Shown piece after piece: positions 1-9,817 of a stretch of 64,000 bases of DNA. The first letter of the stretch is position 1, and every line of letters begins with the position of its first letter. The translations under genes and the position numbers were made by a program. Source of the DNA: an uncultured Pelagibacteraceae bacterium (GTDB taxonomy: Bacteria > Pseudomonadota > Alphaproteobacteria > Pelagibacterales > Pelagibacteraceae); contig CACGPY010000003.1 of NCBI GenBank assembly GCA_902575095.1, forward strand, positions 1 through 64,000, read 5' to 3'. Under the pieces are notes generated by a model, which searched no databases, was not told the DNA's origin, and worked only from the letters and a program-made list of their open reading frames with translations.

Positions 1-639
1 TCCATCTTCAAGATCATGACTATTGTAAGCTATATCATCTGATAATGAGGCAATCTGAGCTTCGAGAGATGTATTCATAGAAAAATTAATTTTTTTTTTG
101 AAAAAATTATTACCCAAGATTCTATTAAATTTAGTCAAATTTTTAACTGGTCCATTGTGTTTGATTAAGCCATCTAATGTTTCGATAGAAAGATTGAGAC
201 CTTTAAAATCATAATATCTATTTTCTAAAATTGTTATAATTCTCAAAGTTTGTATATTGTGATCAAATCCACCGTAATTTTTCATACAATCATTAAGAGC
301 TTCCTCTCCAGCGTGTCCAAATGGGGTGTGACCTAGATCATGTGCCAAACTTAAAGTTTCAGACAAATCCTCATTCAAATTAAAATATTTAGAAAGAGTT
401 CTAGCTATTTGAGATACTTCAAGAGAATGTGTAATTCTTGTTCGAAAATGATCGCCAGATGTATTTACAAAAACTTGTGTCTTATGCTTTAATCTTCTAA
501 ATGCAGTAGAATGTATAATTCTATCCCTATCACGTTGAAAATCATTCCTTAAATCTGTTTTTTTTTCTTTAAATAGACGTCCTTTAGATACTAAGGGAAC
601 TGCAAATTTTGATAGTTTTAGAATTGATTTTTTTTGCAT
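1..639 (-). CDS. dgt: deoxyguanosinetriphosphate triphosphohydrolase-like protein (partial, 3' end outside window)
   Basis: HD-domain dNTP triphosphohydrolase that splits dGTP or other dNTPs to nucleoside plus triphosphate in the cytoplasm. The visible 213 residues hold the N-terminal [15 protein letters not shown] block, the [11 protein letters not shown] helix and the metal-binding HD motif in [17 protein letters not shown], all typical of the dGTPase family. The start is the ATG opening [11 protein letters not shown]; the C-terminal half lies beyond the left edge. The gene is divergent from erpA with only about 40 bases between starts, a dgt/erpA/xth arrangement I know from other alphaproteobacteria. 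The ORF track missed it because it is open at the edge. Substrate specificity cannot be read from this fragment. Confidence 0.93.
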   Translation of the reverse strand, partial: MQKKSILKLSKFAVPLVSKGRLFKEKKTDLRNDFQRDRDRIIHSTAFRRLKHKTQVFVNTSGDHFRTRITHSLEVSQIARTLSKYFNLNEDLSETLSLAHDLGHTPFGHAGEEALNDCMKNYGGFDHNIQTLRIITILENRYYDFKGLNLSIETLDGLIKHNGPVKNLTKFNRILGNNFFKKKINFSMNTSLEAQIASLSDDIAYNSHDLEDG

Positions 640-677
640 GCTTACTACATAGATTATATACTAGATATATATCGTTT

Positions 678-992
678 ATGGAAAAGAAATTAAATTTTAC
701 TGATCAAGCCTTAAATCAAATAAATTTGATAACTAAAGGTGATGAGAAAAAATATTTTAGAATCACCGTTCAAGGCGGTGGGTGTTCTGGCTTCAAATAT
801 AATTTTGGTTTTGACTCAAAATCAAGTGGAGATGACGTGATATTTGGAAAAGCAATTATTGACAGATCTTCGCTTGAAATAATTTCTGGATCTATTGTAG
901 ATTTCAAAAAAGAGATGATTGGAGAGTCATTTGTGATTAAAAATCCTAAAGCTACTGCTTCATGTGGTTGTGGCCTTTCTTTTTCTGTTTAA
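678..992 (+). CDS. erpA: A-type iron-sulfur cluster insertion protein (ErpA/IscA family)
   Basis: Cytoplasmic carrier that receives Fe-S clusters and passes them to apoproteins. The protein is 104 residues, the usual family size, and has the three conserved cysteines: C36 in GGGCSGFKY and C96/C98 in SCGCGLSFSV. The ORF track begins 23 codons earlier, but that extension (MIVLELIFF...) is not family-like and runs into the dgt start; the ATG opening MEKKLNFTDQ is the natural start. Its stop overlaps the xth start as TAATG, so the two are probably co-translated. Whether it is ErpA or IscA is judged from gene context (dgt-erpA-xth) rather than sequence alone. Confidence 0.92.
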   Translation: MEKKLNFTDQALNQINLITKGDEKKYFRITVQGGGCSGFKYNFGFDSKSSGDDVIFGKAIIDRSSLEIISGSIVDFKKEMIGESFVIKNPKATASCGCGLSFSV

Positions 993-1768
993 TGAAAATT
1001 ATATCTTGGAACGTCAACTCTGTAAGAGCAAGGATAGAAAATATTAAAAATTATATTAAAGACTCTGCGCCTGATATTCTCATGCTGCAAGAAATTAAAA
1101 CTCAAGACGAAAATTTTCCAAATGATGAATTTAAAAATTTAGGTTACATATCATATGTATTCGGTCAAAAAAGTTACAACGGTGTTGCTATTATCTCTAA
1201 ACATGAATTAGTTAATACTAATAATAACTTTATAAAAGATGATCTAAATCAATCACGAATTATTACTGCAGAGTTGAAATTAAAAAAAAAGATTATACAA
1301 ATGATAAATATTTATGTTCCTAATGGAAATCCTGTAGATACGGAAAAATACGAATATAAAAAAAACTGGTTAAAAAAATTTATATCAAATGTAAAAAAAA
1401 AAATTCAGAAAAATTCAAATATTCTTATTGCTGGTGATTTTAATATTATTCCTGAAGAAATAGATGTGCACGATTTTAAAAGATATGAAAACGATGCTTT
1501 AGGTAGATTAGAAATAAGAAAAAAATATAGGGAACTAATTAATTTAGGTTTTAAAGATGTGTATCGTTTAAAAAATAAAACTAAACAAGAATACACTTTT
1601 TGGGACTACTTTGCTGGCTCGTGGCAAAAAAATTATGGTATGAGAATAGACCATTTTTTAATTTCAAATAGTCTTGTTGAAAATATTAAATCAATTAATA
1701 TAAATAAAAAACCAAGATCTAAAGAAAAACCATCTGATCACACACCGATTGAATTAGAAATTATTTAA
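992..1768 (+). CDS. xth: exodeoxyribonuclease III (AP endonuclease)
   Basis: Base-excision-repair enzyme cutting DNA at abasic sites and acting as a 3'-5' exonuclease. Translation from the ATG overlapping the erpA stop gives 258 residues, a normal length. Motifs in order: MKIISWNVNSVRAR at the N terminus, metal-binding LQEIKTQ, SYNGVAIIS, the catalytic GDFNIIP, and C-terminal RIDHFLIS and SDHTPI with the catalytic aspartate and histidine. The longer ORF-track start (MWLWPFFFCL) simply reads out of frame through the erpA C terminus and is rejected. It converges with the manC-like gene, overlapping it by 8 bases. Confidence 0.95.
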   Translation: MKIISWNVNSVRARIENIKNYIKDSAPDILMLQEIKTQDENFPNDEFKNLGYISYVFGQKSYNGVAIISKHELVNTNNNFIKDDLNQSRIITAELKLKKKIIQMINIYVPNGNPVDTEKYEYKKNWLKKFISNVKKKIQKNSNILIAGDFNIIPEEIDVHDFKRYENDALGRLEIRKKYRELINLGFKDVYRLKNKTKQEYTFWDYFAGSWQKNYGMRIDHFLISNSLVENIKSININKKPRSKEKPSDHTPIELEII

Positions 1769-2963
1769 CTCTACCATATATATCTTGATATCTAATAATA
1801 TCTGTTTCTTTTAAAATTGAGCCTAATTGAGCTTCGATGATCTTCACTGGTTTGTTATAAGGATTTTCAATCCTGTGTTTAGATTTTAAAGGAATAAAAA
1901 TAGTTTCATTAGGTTTTAAAATAAATTTTTTTTTATTAAGGGTGATTTTTGGAGTTCCTTGAGTTACAACCCAATGTTCTGAACGATGAAAATGTTTTTG
2001 AAGACTTAAAACTCCTTTGGGTTTTACATAGAGTTCCTTAATTAAAAAATTTTTACCATTGTACAAGTTAGTATATCTACCCCAAGGTCTATAAAAAATA
2101 TTTTTCTTTTTTTGATATTTAGCCTTTAATTTATCGTAAACTTTACAAATTTCTTTCCAACTACCTAGATCAGACCAAGGTATATTTACGTTGATAGCAT
2201 ATATATCTTTTGATTTTTCCAAAATAGCATAATCGAAAGAAATTGTCTTACATTTTAAAAAGTCTTTTTTATTAAGATGATAAATATTATTTTTATATTT
2301 TGATTTATTTACAGAATTTAAACAATGATTAAAGTTTCTGTTTTGGTACTTTTTAAAGTTATTAATTATTGATTTTTTAGTTAGAAAAAACATTCCTGAA
2401 TTCCAATAAGCATTTCTTTTAATGATTTTTTTCGCTTTTTCTAAATTAGGTTTTTCAATAAATTTGGTAACCTTGTATTTATTTCTTACCCGTTTTGATA
2501 AAAAATAACCGAACTCAGATGAAGGATTTGAGGGCTTAATACCAAATATGAAGACATTTTTATCTGTCAAGTATTTTTGGTGTTGTTTAATAGATTTATT
2601 AAATAATTTTGTTTTCTCAATTAAATGATCTGATGTTAAAAAAATTAAGGGCTGGCTCTCAGGTATTTCTTTTATTAATACTGAACTGAGTATAGCAGGA
2701 GCAGTGTTTCTTTTTGTTGGTTCAAGAATAATCTTATATTTATTAAAATCTTTTAATCTTAAATGTTTTTTAATTTCTCTTACATATTTTTTATTAGTAC
2801 TTATTATTGGATAATCAAATATCGCATTTTTTATTCTTTCTAAAGTTTTTCCAAATAATGTCCAATTACCAAAATCAATAAACTGTTTTGGTTGATGATG
2901 TTTTTGATCAGACCAGAGTCTTGTACCAGAACCGCCACATAAAATTACTGGACGTATTTTCAT
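1761..2963 (-). CDS. manC: mannose-1-phosphate guanylyltransferase / type II mannose-6-phosphate isomerase
   Basis: Makes GDP-mannose for surface polysaccharide. The N-terminal nucleotidyltransferase domain shows VILCGGSGTRLW and PKQF, FLTSDHLI, and FIEKPN. The C-terminal cupin domain has the LQKHFHRSEHW metal-binding block followed by the NETIFIPLKSKHRIEN strand region, as in bifunctional type II PMI-GMP proteins. At 400 residues it is somewhat shorter than the roughly 470 of the standard enzymes, so the linker is trimmed. Its start touches the ilvD stop (shared base), suggesting co-transcription with valS and ilvD, although the functions are unrelated. Whether both activities persist is unknown. 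Confidence 0.88.
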   Translation of the reverse strand: MKIRPVILCGGSGTRLWSDQKHHQPKQFIDFGNWTLFGKTLERIKNAIFDYPIISTNKKYVREIKKHLRLKDFNKYKIILEPTKRNTAPAILSSVLIKEIPESQPLIFLTSDHLIEKTKLFNKSIKQHQKYLTDKNVFIFGIKPSNPSSEFGYFLSKRVRNKYKVTKFIEKPNLEKAKKIIKRNAYWNSGMFFLTKKSIINNFKKYQNRNFNHCLNSVNKSKYKNNIYHLNKKDFLKCKTISFDYAILEKSKDIYAINVNIPWSDLGSWKEICKVYDKLKAKYQKKKNIFYRPWGRYTNLYNGKNFLIKELYVKPKGVLSLQKHFHRSEHWVVTQGTPKITLNKKKFILKPNETIFIPLKSKHRIENPYNKPVKIIEAQLGSILKETDIIRYQDIYGRVK

Positions 2964-4681
2964 TAAATTTTTGAATATTCTTTAACTTCTTTTTTCTTGC
3001 CTGGATGTGTTGGGGCACCGAGATAAGCAGGTCCTACTGTTTGAGCATATTTCCAAATTGTTCCAGACCCAAAACTTGATTTTTTTTCTTTCCACTTTTT
3101 TTTTCTAGCTTTTAATTGTGCACTAGTAAGCCTAACATTAATTGATCCTTTTTTGGCGTCTATATCTATTACATCTCCATTTTTAAGAAGTGCAATTGGG
3201 CCGCCCATTGCAGCCTCTGGACCAACGTGACCAACACAGAAACCTCTGGTAGCTCCTGAAAACCTACCATCAGTTATGAGTGCAACTTTTTCACCCTTTC
3301 CTTGTCCATAAATTGCTCCAGTTGTTGAAAGCATTTCCCTCATTCCTGGTCCACCTTTTGGACCTTCGTATCTAATTATTATTACATCACCGTCCTTATA
3401 TTTTTTTGTCTGTACTGCTTTCATTGCATCTTCTTCATTATCAAAACATCTAGCTTTACCTGTGAATTGTAACTTTTTTAGTCCTGCAATTTTTACAATT
3501 GCTCCGTCTGGAGCTAAATTACCTTTTAATCCAACAACTCCACCATCTGGAGAAAGAGGGTTATTATATTCTCTTAAAACTTTTTGATTAGGATTAAACT
3601 TAATATTGGCTAAATTTTCTTTCATAGTTTTACCTGTAACTGTCATACACTCGCCATGAATATATCCTCCGTCATATAAAGTTTTTAATAACATAGGAAC
3701 GCCGCCAGCTTCCCACATGTCTTTTGCAACGTATTTTCCTCCAGGTTTTAAATCAGCAAGATAAGGGGTTTTTTTAAATATTTTTGCAACGTCCATTAAG
3801 TCAAATTTTACTCCTATCTCATTAGCAAGTGCAGGTAAATGAAGGGCAGCATTAGTAGAGCCTCCAGTTGCGGCCACAATTGTTGCTGCGTTTTCTAAAG
3901 ATTTTTTAGTAACTATTTCTCTTGGTTTAATTTTTTTTTCTAATAAATTCATTACTGCTTGACCACTTTCATAAGCATATTTATCTCTTTCCTCGTAAGG
4001 AGCTGGCGTCCCAGCTGAATAAGGTAAAGCCAATCCTATCGCTTCAGATACACACGCCATTGTGTTAGCTGTAAATTGACCTCCACAAGCCCCAGCACTT
4101 GGACAAGCTACTAATTCTAATTCTCTTAATTCTTCAGAAGACATTTTACCTGAGGAATGTTTGCCTACTGCCTCAAACACATCTACAACTGTAACATCTT
4201 TTCCTTTAAATTTTCCTGGCAAAATTGATCCACCATAAATGAACACACTTGGTACATTCAATCTCAACATAGACATCATTAAGCCTGGAAGAGATTTATC
4301 ACATCCAGCGATACCAACTAATGCATCATAACAATGTCCTCTCACTGTCAGTTCAGCTGAGTCGGCTATGACTTCTCTGGAAATTAAAGATGATTTCATT
4401 CCCTCATGACCCATGGCAATACCATCTGTTACGGTTATAGTGCAAAATTCTCTTGGTGTTCCACCAGATTGTTTTACTCCTTTTTTTACGGACTGTGCTT
4501 GACGCATTAAAGCTGTATTGCAAGGTGCGGCTTCGTTCCAAGTGGATACTACTCCTACAAACGGCTTCGCTACATCCTGTTCAGTCTCTCCCATTGCATA
4601 GTAAAAAGATCTATGTGGAGCTCTATCTGGGCCTAAAGAAGTATGACGACTTGGTAGTTTTTTTTTATCAATTTTAGTCAT
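2963..4681 (-). CDS. ilvD: dihydroxy-acid dehydratase
   Basis: Branched-chain amino acid and pantothenate biosynthesis: dehydrates 2,3-dihydroxy-isovalerate and -methylvalerate to the 2-oxoacids, using an Fe-S cluster. Family signatures are strong: the cysteine-containing [11 protein letters not shown] and [18 protein letters not shown] blocks, [16 protein letters not shown] in the middle, and near the C terminus the [14 protein letters not shown] and [20 protein letters not shown] signatures. The length of 572 residues is normal for the shorter IlvD subgroup. It sits between valS and manC with overlaps of one base or none, so the three form one transcription unit. Confidence 0.97.
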   Translation of the reverse strand: MTKIDKKKLPSRHTSLGPDRAPHRSFYYAMGETEQDVAKPFVGVVSTWNEAAPCNTALMRQAQSVKKGVKQSGGTPREFCTITVTDGIAMGHEGMKSSLISREVIADSAELTVRGHCYDALVGIAGCDKSLPGLMMSMLRLNVPSVFIYGGSILPGKFKGKDVTVVDVFEAVGKHSSGKMSSEELRELELVACPSAGACGGQFTANTMACVSEAIGLALPYSAGTPAPYEERDKYAYESGQAVMNLLEKKIKPREIVTKKSLENAATIVAATGGSTNAALHLPALANEIGVKFDLMDVAKIFKKTPYLADLKPGGKYVAKDMWEAGGVPMLLKTLYDGGYIHGECMTVTGKTMKENLANIKFNPNQKVLREYNNPLSPDGGVVGLKGNLAPDGAIVKIAGLKKLQFTGKARCFDNEEDAMKAVQTKKYKDGDVIIIRYEGPKGGPGMREMLSTTGAIYGQGKGEKVALITDGRFSGATRGFCVGHVGPEAAMGGPIALLKNGDVIDIDAKKGSINVRLTSAQLKARKKKWKEKKSSFGSGTIWKYAQTVGPAYLGAPTHPGKKKEVKEYSKI

Positions 4682-7330
4682 TTAATTAATACTAGATACA
4701 ATACTTCTTAATTTTCCATCTTCAATAGTTAATTCTTTAACTAAATTTTTATCATTTTGTACTATTTCTTTAGGTGCATTTGTCACATAAGCCTTATTTT
4801 TTAACTTATTATTTAAAGTAGTTATTTGTTTATTAATTCTATCAATTTTTTCTAAAATTCTCTCTTTTTGAGATCCTAAGTTTACGTCCTCATTAAAATT
4901 TAATGAAAGTTTTTCTTTAAGAACTAAGATATCTATTGAATTTTTATCTCTTATCTTTTTTGTAAGGACTCTATTTATTCTACCAACCTGTTTTATCAAA
5001 TTTATATTTTTATTTACCAATTTCTTTAATTTCCCTGATTTATCATCAAAAAATATGTCACAATATAATTTTGGAGTAATTTTTAACTCTGCTTTAGTAG
5101 ATCTTATGTTAGAAATTATTTCAATTAAATCATTTACATTATTTTGATTTTTACTAAACTTATTAATTACCTTAAAATTTGGCCAACTGGAACTAATTAA
5201 ATAATTATTGAAAATCTTTTTATAAGCATTTAAAGACCACAAGTTCTCAGTAAAAAAAGGGATAAAAGGATGAAGAATTCTGAGAATATTTGCCATCATA
5301 AATGACGAGAAAGCTTTAGCTTCTTCAATTTCACTTTTATTTTTTGAATTAAAAATAGGTTTTAAGAACTCTAAATACCAATCGCAATAAGAATGCCAAA
5401 CAAATTGATATGCATACTTAGCAGCCTCGTCGAACCTAAATATTTCAATATTTTTTGTAATTAAATTTTGTGTTTTTATAAATTCATTATAAATCCAATG
5501 GTTTATTGGAAGTTTAATTGAGGTCAAATTTATTTTTTTTTTTAATTTACAATTATTAAGTTTTAAAAAATTATTTGCACTCCAAATTTTTGTAATAAAG
5601 TTTCTGTTTCCAGTAACTCTATCTTTTGATAATTTTACATCTCGTCCTGGAGAGGCCATCGAAATTAAAGTAAACCTTAAACTATCTGCTCCATATTGAT
5701 TTATTAAATCTAATGGATCAATCACATTACCTTTTGACTTTGACATTTTCTGCCCCTTTTCATCTCTTACCAAGGCATGAACATATACTTTATGAAATGG
5801 TGTATTTTTTCTAAAATAATTTCCCATCATCAACATCCTTGCTACCCAAAAGAAAATTATATCAAAACCAGTAACAAGAACTGAAGTTGGATAAAATTTA
5901 TTAAGTTCTTCAGTTTTGTTTGGCCATCCAAGAGTCGCAAAAGGCCATAAAGCTGATGAAAACCAAGTATCTAAAACATCTGTTTCCTGCCTTAATCTAA
6001 ATTGTTTATTTTTATTTTTTTTCTTTGCGAGTTTTAATGCATCTTTTTCATTCTCAGCTACAAAAATATTTCCATTTTCATCATACCAAGCAGGTATTCT
6101 ATGACCCCACCAAATCTGCCGAGATATGCACCAAGGTTCAATATCGTTCATCCATTGAAAAAATGTCTTTGACCAGTTGCTTGGAAAAAAAGTAGTTTTG
6201 CCCTCTTTAACTATCTTAATTGATTTTTTTGATAATTTTTTGGCATCAACAAACCATTGCTCTGTTAAGAGGGGTTCGATTATTGTGTTTGATCTATCTC
6301 CATATGGAACTTTATTTTTGATATTTTCGATTTTTACAAGAGAACCATTGTCCTTTAATTTTTTAATTAAAAGTTTTCTTGCTTCAAATCTGTCTAAACC
6401 ATGAAACTCTTTAATCCCATTTTTGTTTATTTTACCATTCTCTTCAAAAATATTTATTATTTCTAATTTATTTCTCTTGCCTACCTCATAGTCATTGAAA
6501 TCATGTGCTGGTGTAATTTTTACCGCTCCTGAACCTTGTTCCGGATCAGCGTAATTGTCAGAAATAATTTTGACAGTCCTATTAACAATTGGAATAAGAA
6601 CATTTTTTCCAACTAAATTAATATATCTTTCATCATTTGGATTTACAGCAACCGCGGTATCTCCCATCATTGTTTCTGGTCTGGTAGTAGCGATAGTGAT
6701 TTTTTGATCTGAGTTCTCTATCGTATAATCAATGTAATACAGTTGAGATTGAACGTCTTTTTGGTTTACTTCCAAATCAGAAATAGCAGTTTGAAGTTTA
6801 GTATCCCAGTTGACTAATTTTTTATCCTTGTAAATTAGCTTGTTTTTATGAAGATCAACAAATACTTTAATTACAGCTTTTGAAAGATCCTTATCCATAG
6901 TGAACCTTGTTCTTGACCAATCACACGAGCAACCTAATTTCTTAAGTTGATCTAAGATTATTCCACCAGATTCCTCTTTCCAATCCCATATTTTTTTGAT
7001 GAATTTTTCTCTTCCTAAATCATTTTTTTTAATTCCTTCTTTTAAAAGGTTATTTTCAACAACTGCTTGTGTTGCAATTCCAGCATGGTCTGTACCTGGC
7101 TGCCACAGAGTTTCGAGGCCTTTCATTCTATTAAATCTAACTAAAACATCTTGTAGACTATTGTTTAGAGCATGTCCCATATGTAATCTGCCGGTTACAT
7201 TAGGTGGAGGAATTACTATAGAAAATTTTTTATTTGATTTATTTTTTTTTGGTTTGAATAAGTTTTTTTTAATCCAAAAATCCGAGATTTTTTTTTCTTC
7301 TATACTATGATTGTATTTTTTAAATTCCAT
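4682..7330 (-). CDS. valS: valyl-tRNA synthetase
   Basis: Class Ia aminoacyl-tRNA synthetase charging tRNA-Val, with an editing domain. The N terminus has the HIGH-type motif in PPPNVTGRLHMGHALNN, the editing domain contains ATTRPETMMGDTAVAVNP, and the KMSKS loop appears as KGQKMSKSKGNVIDP. The C terminus ends in the coiled-coil tRNA-binding arm rich in Lys/Glu (SQKERILEKIDRINKQI). At 882 residues it is full length. It is the promoter-proximal gene of the valS-ilvD-manC string; about 30 bases separate it from the upstream hydrolase gene, which runs the same way, so read-through from the sugar operon is possible. Confidence 0.98.
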   Translation of the reverse strand: MEFKKYNHSIEEKKISDFWIKKNLFKPKKNKSNKKFSIVIPPPNVTGRLHMGHALNNSLQDVLVRFNRMKGLETLWQPGTDHAGIATQAVVENNLLKEGIKKNDLGREKFIKKIWDWKEESGGIILDQLKKLGCSCDWSRTRFTMDKDLSKAVIKVFVDLHKNKLIYKDKKLVNWDTKLQTAISDLEVNQKDVQSQLYYIDYTIENSDQKITIATTRPETMMGDTAVAVNPNDERYINLVGKNVLIPIVNRTVKIISDNYADPEQGSGAVKITPAHDFNDYEVGKRNKLEIINIFEENGKINKNGIKEFHGLDRFEARKLLIKKLKDNGSLVKIENIKNKVPYGDRSNTIIEPLLTEQWFVDAKKLSKKSIKIVKEGKTTFFPSNWSKTFFQWMNDIEPWCISRQIWWGHRIPAWYDENGNIFVAENEKDALKLAKKKNKNKQFRLRQETDVLDTWFSSALWPFATLGWPNKTEELNKFYPTSVLVTGFDIIFFWVARMLMMGNYFRKNTPFHKVYVHALVRDEKGQKMSKSKGNVIDPLDLINQYGADSLRFTLISMASPGRDVKLSKDRVTGNRNFITKIWSANNFLKLNNCKLKKKINLTSIKLPINHWIYNEFIKTQNLITKNIEIFRFDEAAKYAYQFVWHSYCDWYLEFLKPIFNSKNKSEIEEAKAFSSFMMANILRILHPFIPFFTENLWSLNAYKKIFNNYLISSSWPNFKVINKFSKNQNNVNDLIEIISNIRSTKAELKITPKLYCDIFFDDKSGKLKKLVNKNINLIKQVGRINRVLTKKIRDKNSIDILVLKEKLSLNFNEDVNLGSQKERILEKIDRINKQITTLNNKLKNKAYVTNAPKEIVQNDKNLVKELTIEDGKLRSIVSSIN

Positions 7331-7361
7331 TTTTTTGATATCTAGAGATATATATCAGATT

Positions 7362-8624
7362 TCAATAACTATTAAGTTTAAAATCAAGGTATAAGGCAGC
7401 AGTCCAAGAAAAATTTTTAGCACCCATTCCTAAACCTGACTTACAACTGTAATATTCTCGAAATTTTTTTTTTTCGACTAAATTTAAGGTCTTTTTTCTT
7501 ATTAATTCTGCGAACTTCTTATCTTTATTTTTTAAACCTTGATATATAATCCAATTGCAATTCACCCATACCGGTCCTCTCCAGTAACGTTTTTCTTCGA
7601 ATGATGCATGTTTAGAATTTATTGAAGGAAAAAGATATTTATTATTTTTATTATATTTTTTTAAACTTTTTATTAATGATCTATTAATTGAATTATTATT
7701 TAAATCAGCAAATAGCATAAAAAAATTAGTTATTGAAGGTATAGCTACTAAACTATTATTTCTTATATCTTTATTATTAAATGTCATTTTTTTTGAATTA
7801 AATAATTTTACAAGTTTGCTCTCATTTAAAAGAATATATTTTTTTATGGAAGAATTTTTTTTATCTATACATCTAAGTAAAAAATCGATATCTTTTAAAG
7901 CTTTTAGAAAAAGTGAATTAAATCCAACATCTACAACGTTAAATTTTGATTTGAAGTAAAGTTTTTTTGGATCATAATTCATTTCCTTTAAATGATTTTT
8001 AATAGTTACGTATCTATCATAATCAATTTTTAAAGGTCTTTGGCTTTGATCAACAATTTTATTATCCTTTCTCTTGTAATCAAGATTTAATTCTGTTTTG
8101 ATTTTACTCATCGGTTTGTCCCATAAAGGAGAGTTATCATAACCACTTTCCCATGGGTGAAGTATAGAAATTAAACCAGTGCTTTTTGGATCTCTGTATC
8201 TAATAAACCATTCTAAATATTTTTTAATCTTTAAAATTAAAGGCTGATATTTTTTTATTTCTTTTTTAGAAAACTTTTGTCTCTCAATAATTATCCTTAA
8301 AATACTTGCCATTATCGGTGGTTGAGTTATTCCAGATGAGGAAACTTTTTTACCACAATTCCAAGCTTTATAGTTAGGAGTATAATTTAAATCTTTAATA
8401 TGAAAAAGAATGTGCGGTATCATTCCGTCATCCCATTGTCCTGAAATCAGAGTTTCAAGTTCTTTAAATGAATAGTCTAAATTGAAATTAGAATATCCTA
8501 AAGCAATAAAAGCTGAGTCCCAATTCCATTGGGCTGGATAAAGGTCAGTATTAGTCGGTAAAGTGTAATTTAATCTTCTGTTGTTTATTAGGGTTCTCAT
8601 TGCTTCTTTAATTGAGTTATTCAT
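7362..8624 (-). CDS. GH63-like glycoside hydrolase of the mannosyl/glucosylglycerate hydrolase type
   Basis: Cytoplasmic (no signal peptide) (alpha/alpha)6-barrel hydrolase. The 420 residues resemble the mannosylglycerate/glucosylglycerate hydrolase group: QWNWDSAFIALG near the N terminus, SGITQPPIMA, HPWESGYDNSPLWD containing the likely catalytic acid D163, YWRGPVWVNCNWIIY, and FREYYSCKSG with the likely general base E390 followed by NFSWTAALYLDF. The group cleaves 2-O-glycosyl-glycerates or related glycosides into hexose plus aglycone. Its start overlaps the upstream permease stop (TAATG), so it belongs to the ABC operon and probably acts on the imported substrate. The exact glycoside is not determinable here; glucosylglycerate, mannosylglycerate or glucosylglycerol are candidates. 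Confidence 0.8.
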   Translation of the reverse strand: MNNSIKEAMRTLINNRRLNYTLPTNTDLYPAQWNWDSAFIALGYSNFNLDYSFKELETLISGQWDDGMIPHILFHIKDLNYTPNYKAWNCGKKVSSSGITQPPIMASILRIIIERQKFSKKEIKKYQPLILKIKKYLEWFIRYRDPKSTGLISILHPWESGYDNSPLWDKPMSKIKTELNLDYKRKDNKIVDQSQRPLKIDYDRYVTIKNHLKEMNYDPKKLYFKSKFNVVDVGFNSLFLKALKDIDFLLRCIDKKNSSIKKYILLNESKLVKLFNSKKMTFNNKDIRNNSLVAIPSITNFFMLFADLNNNSINRSLIKSLKKYNKNNKYLFPSINSKHASFEEKRYWRGPVWVNCNWIIYQGLKNKDKKFAELIRKKTLNLVEKKKFREYYSCKSGLGMGAKNFSWTAALYLDFKLNSY

Positions 8625-9817
8625 TATCCTTTAACACTTCCAGCTGTTAAACCGCTTACTAAATATTTTTCAAAATATATGAAAATTAAAAGTATTGGTA
8701 AAGTAACTACCACAGATCCAGCCATTAGATATTGCCGTGGTGTTTCGGCATCACCAGTTAAATGATTTATAGCTCTAGATAATGTGAATGTTTTTGGATT
8801 ATCCAAAAACATAAGAGAAAATAAAAATTCATTCCAAGCTATCATAAAAACATATAATGATACTGAAGCGATAGCAGGTAAACTAAGAGGTATTATAATC
8901 TTTATAATTATCCCAAACCAATTTTGTCCATCTATAAGTCCCGCCTCCTCAATTTCTTTAGGTATGCTTTTAAAGTATCCCTGGAGCATATATATGGCTA
9001 CAGGTAAAGTAGTTGCTGTGTAAACTATAAGTAAGCCTTCCACAGAATTCCTCAAACCTAGTTGACTAAAAACAGTGTATAAAGGAATTACTAATACTAT
9101 TGCTGGAAACATATAAATTATTAATATTGATGTTGAAAGAAATGTCTTGCCAAAGAAATTTAATCTTGCAACAGCGTACGCTGCGGGGATAGCAAATAAT
9201 AAGGTTATTAAAACAGTACCAACTGATACATACGAGCTTGTAAGAATATATTTACCAAAATCATATGTTTTGAAAATAACAAAGTAAGACTTGAATATCT
9301 CAAAAATATTTTTTGAAAAATCAATGCTTAGATCAATAGGGTTAATTAATAAAGCTGTTTGCGTTTTAAAACTGGTAACAAACATTATGTAAAATGGAAA
9401 CAATATAATTAATGCAAAAAATACTATTGCAAATAAAGATAAAAACTCGAACACAATTTTTTCAGATATAAAATCCTGATTTAAATATTTTAAGTCATAT
9501 TTTTTCAATTTATTTGTAAAAAATAAAATTAGTAAAAAAATACCTGCTGAAAACCACATAGGGGAGTTTTCATTTAGAAATGTATATAAAATTGTAAATG
9601 ATAGGGATAATATAAATATTTTTAAGTTATGATTAAACTTTTTTCCAATAAATACACAAGTTATAACTAATCCGAGTGATAATAATAGATTTAGATTAAA
9701 GTTAAGATTTGTAAAACTTAAACCTTGTAAAGTTGCCAATATTTTCCATATACAAATTATTATTGTAAGAAAAATTGACGATGCAAGTAAAGTTATTATC
9801 AAAGATTTAAATTTCAT
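8624..9817 (-). CDS. carbohydrate ABC transporter permease, MalG type, with extended N terminus
   Basis: Inner-membrane subunit of a CUT1-family sugar importer. The C-terminal 270 residues are a standard MalG permease: ILFPFYIMFVTSFKT, and the ATPase-coupling EAA loop EIEEAGLIDGQNWFGIIIKIIIPLSLP. Unusually, about 120 N-terminal residues add roughly four predicted membrane spans, making it 397 residues against about 280 for a typical MalG. The ORF track begins at a TTG five codons upstream; I prefer the ATG of MKFKSLII because it has an AAAAAAGG stretch just ahead and still overlaps the upstream gene by 11 bases. It lies between the MalF-type permease and the hydrolase. Confidence 0.9.
   Translation of the reverse strand: MKFKSLIITLLASSIFLTIIICIWKILATLQGLSFTNLNFNLNLLLSLGLVITCVFIGKKFNHNLKIFILSLSFTILYTFLNENSPMWFSAGIFLLILFFTNKLKKYDLKYLNQDFISEKIVFEFLSLFAIVFFALIILFPFYIMFVTSFKTQTALLINPIDLSIDFSKNIFEIFKSYFVIFKTYDFGKYILTSSYVSVGTVLITLLFAIPAAYAVARLNFFGKTFLSTSILIIYMFPAIVLVIPLYTVFSQLGLRNSVEGLLIVYTATTLPVAIYMLQGYFKSIPKEIEEAGLIDGQNWFGIIIKIIIPLSLPAIASVSLYVFMIAWNEFLFSLMFLDNPKTFTLSRAINHLTGDAETPRQYLMAGSVVVTLPILLIFIYFEKYLVSGLTAGSVKG

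Noticed and set aside
609-677. ORF-track N-terminal extension of the A-type Fe-S protein
   Set aside because: The 23 extra residues are hydrophobic, unlike the family, and overlap the divergent dgt start; the internal ATG gives the normal 104 residues.
962-991. ORF-track start of xth
   Set aside because: It reads out of frame through the erpA C terminus; family sequence starts exactly at MKIISWNVNS.
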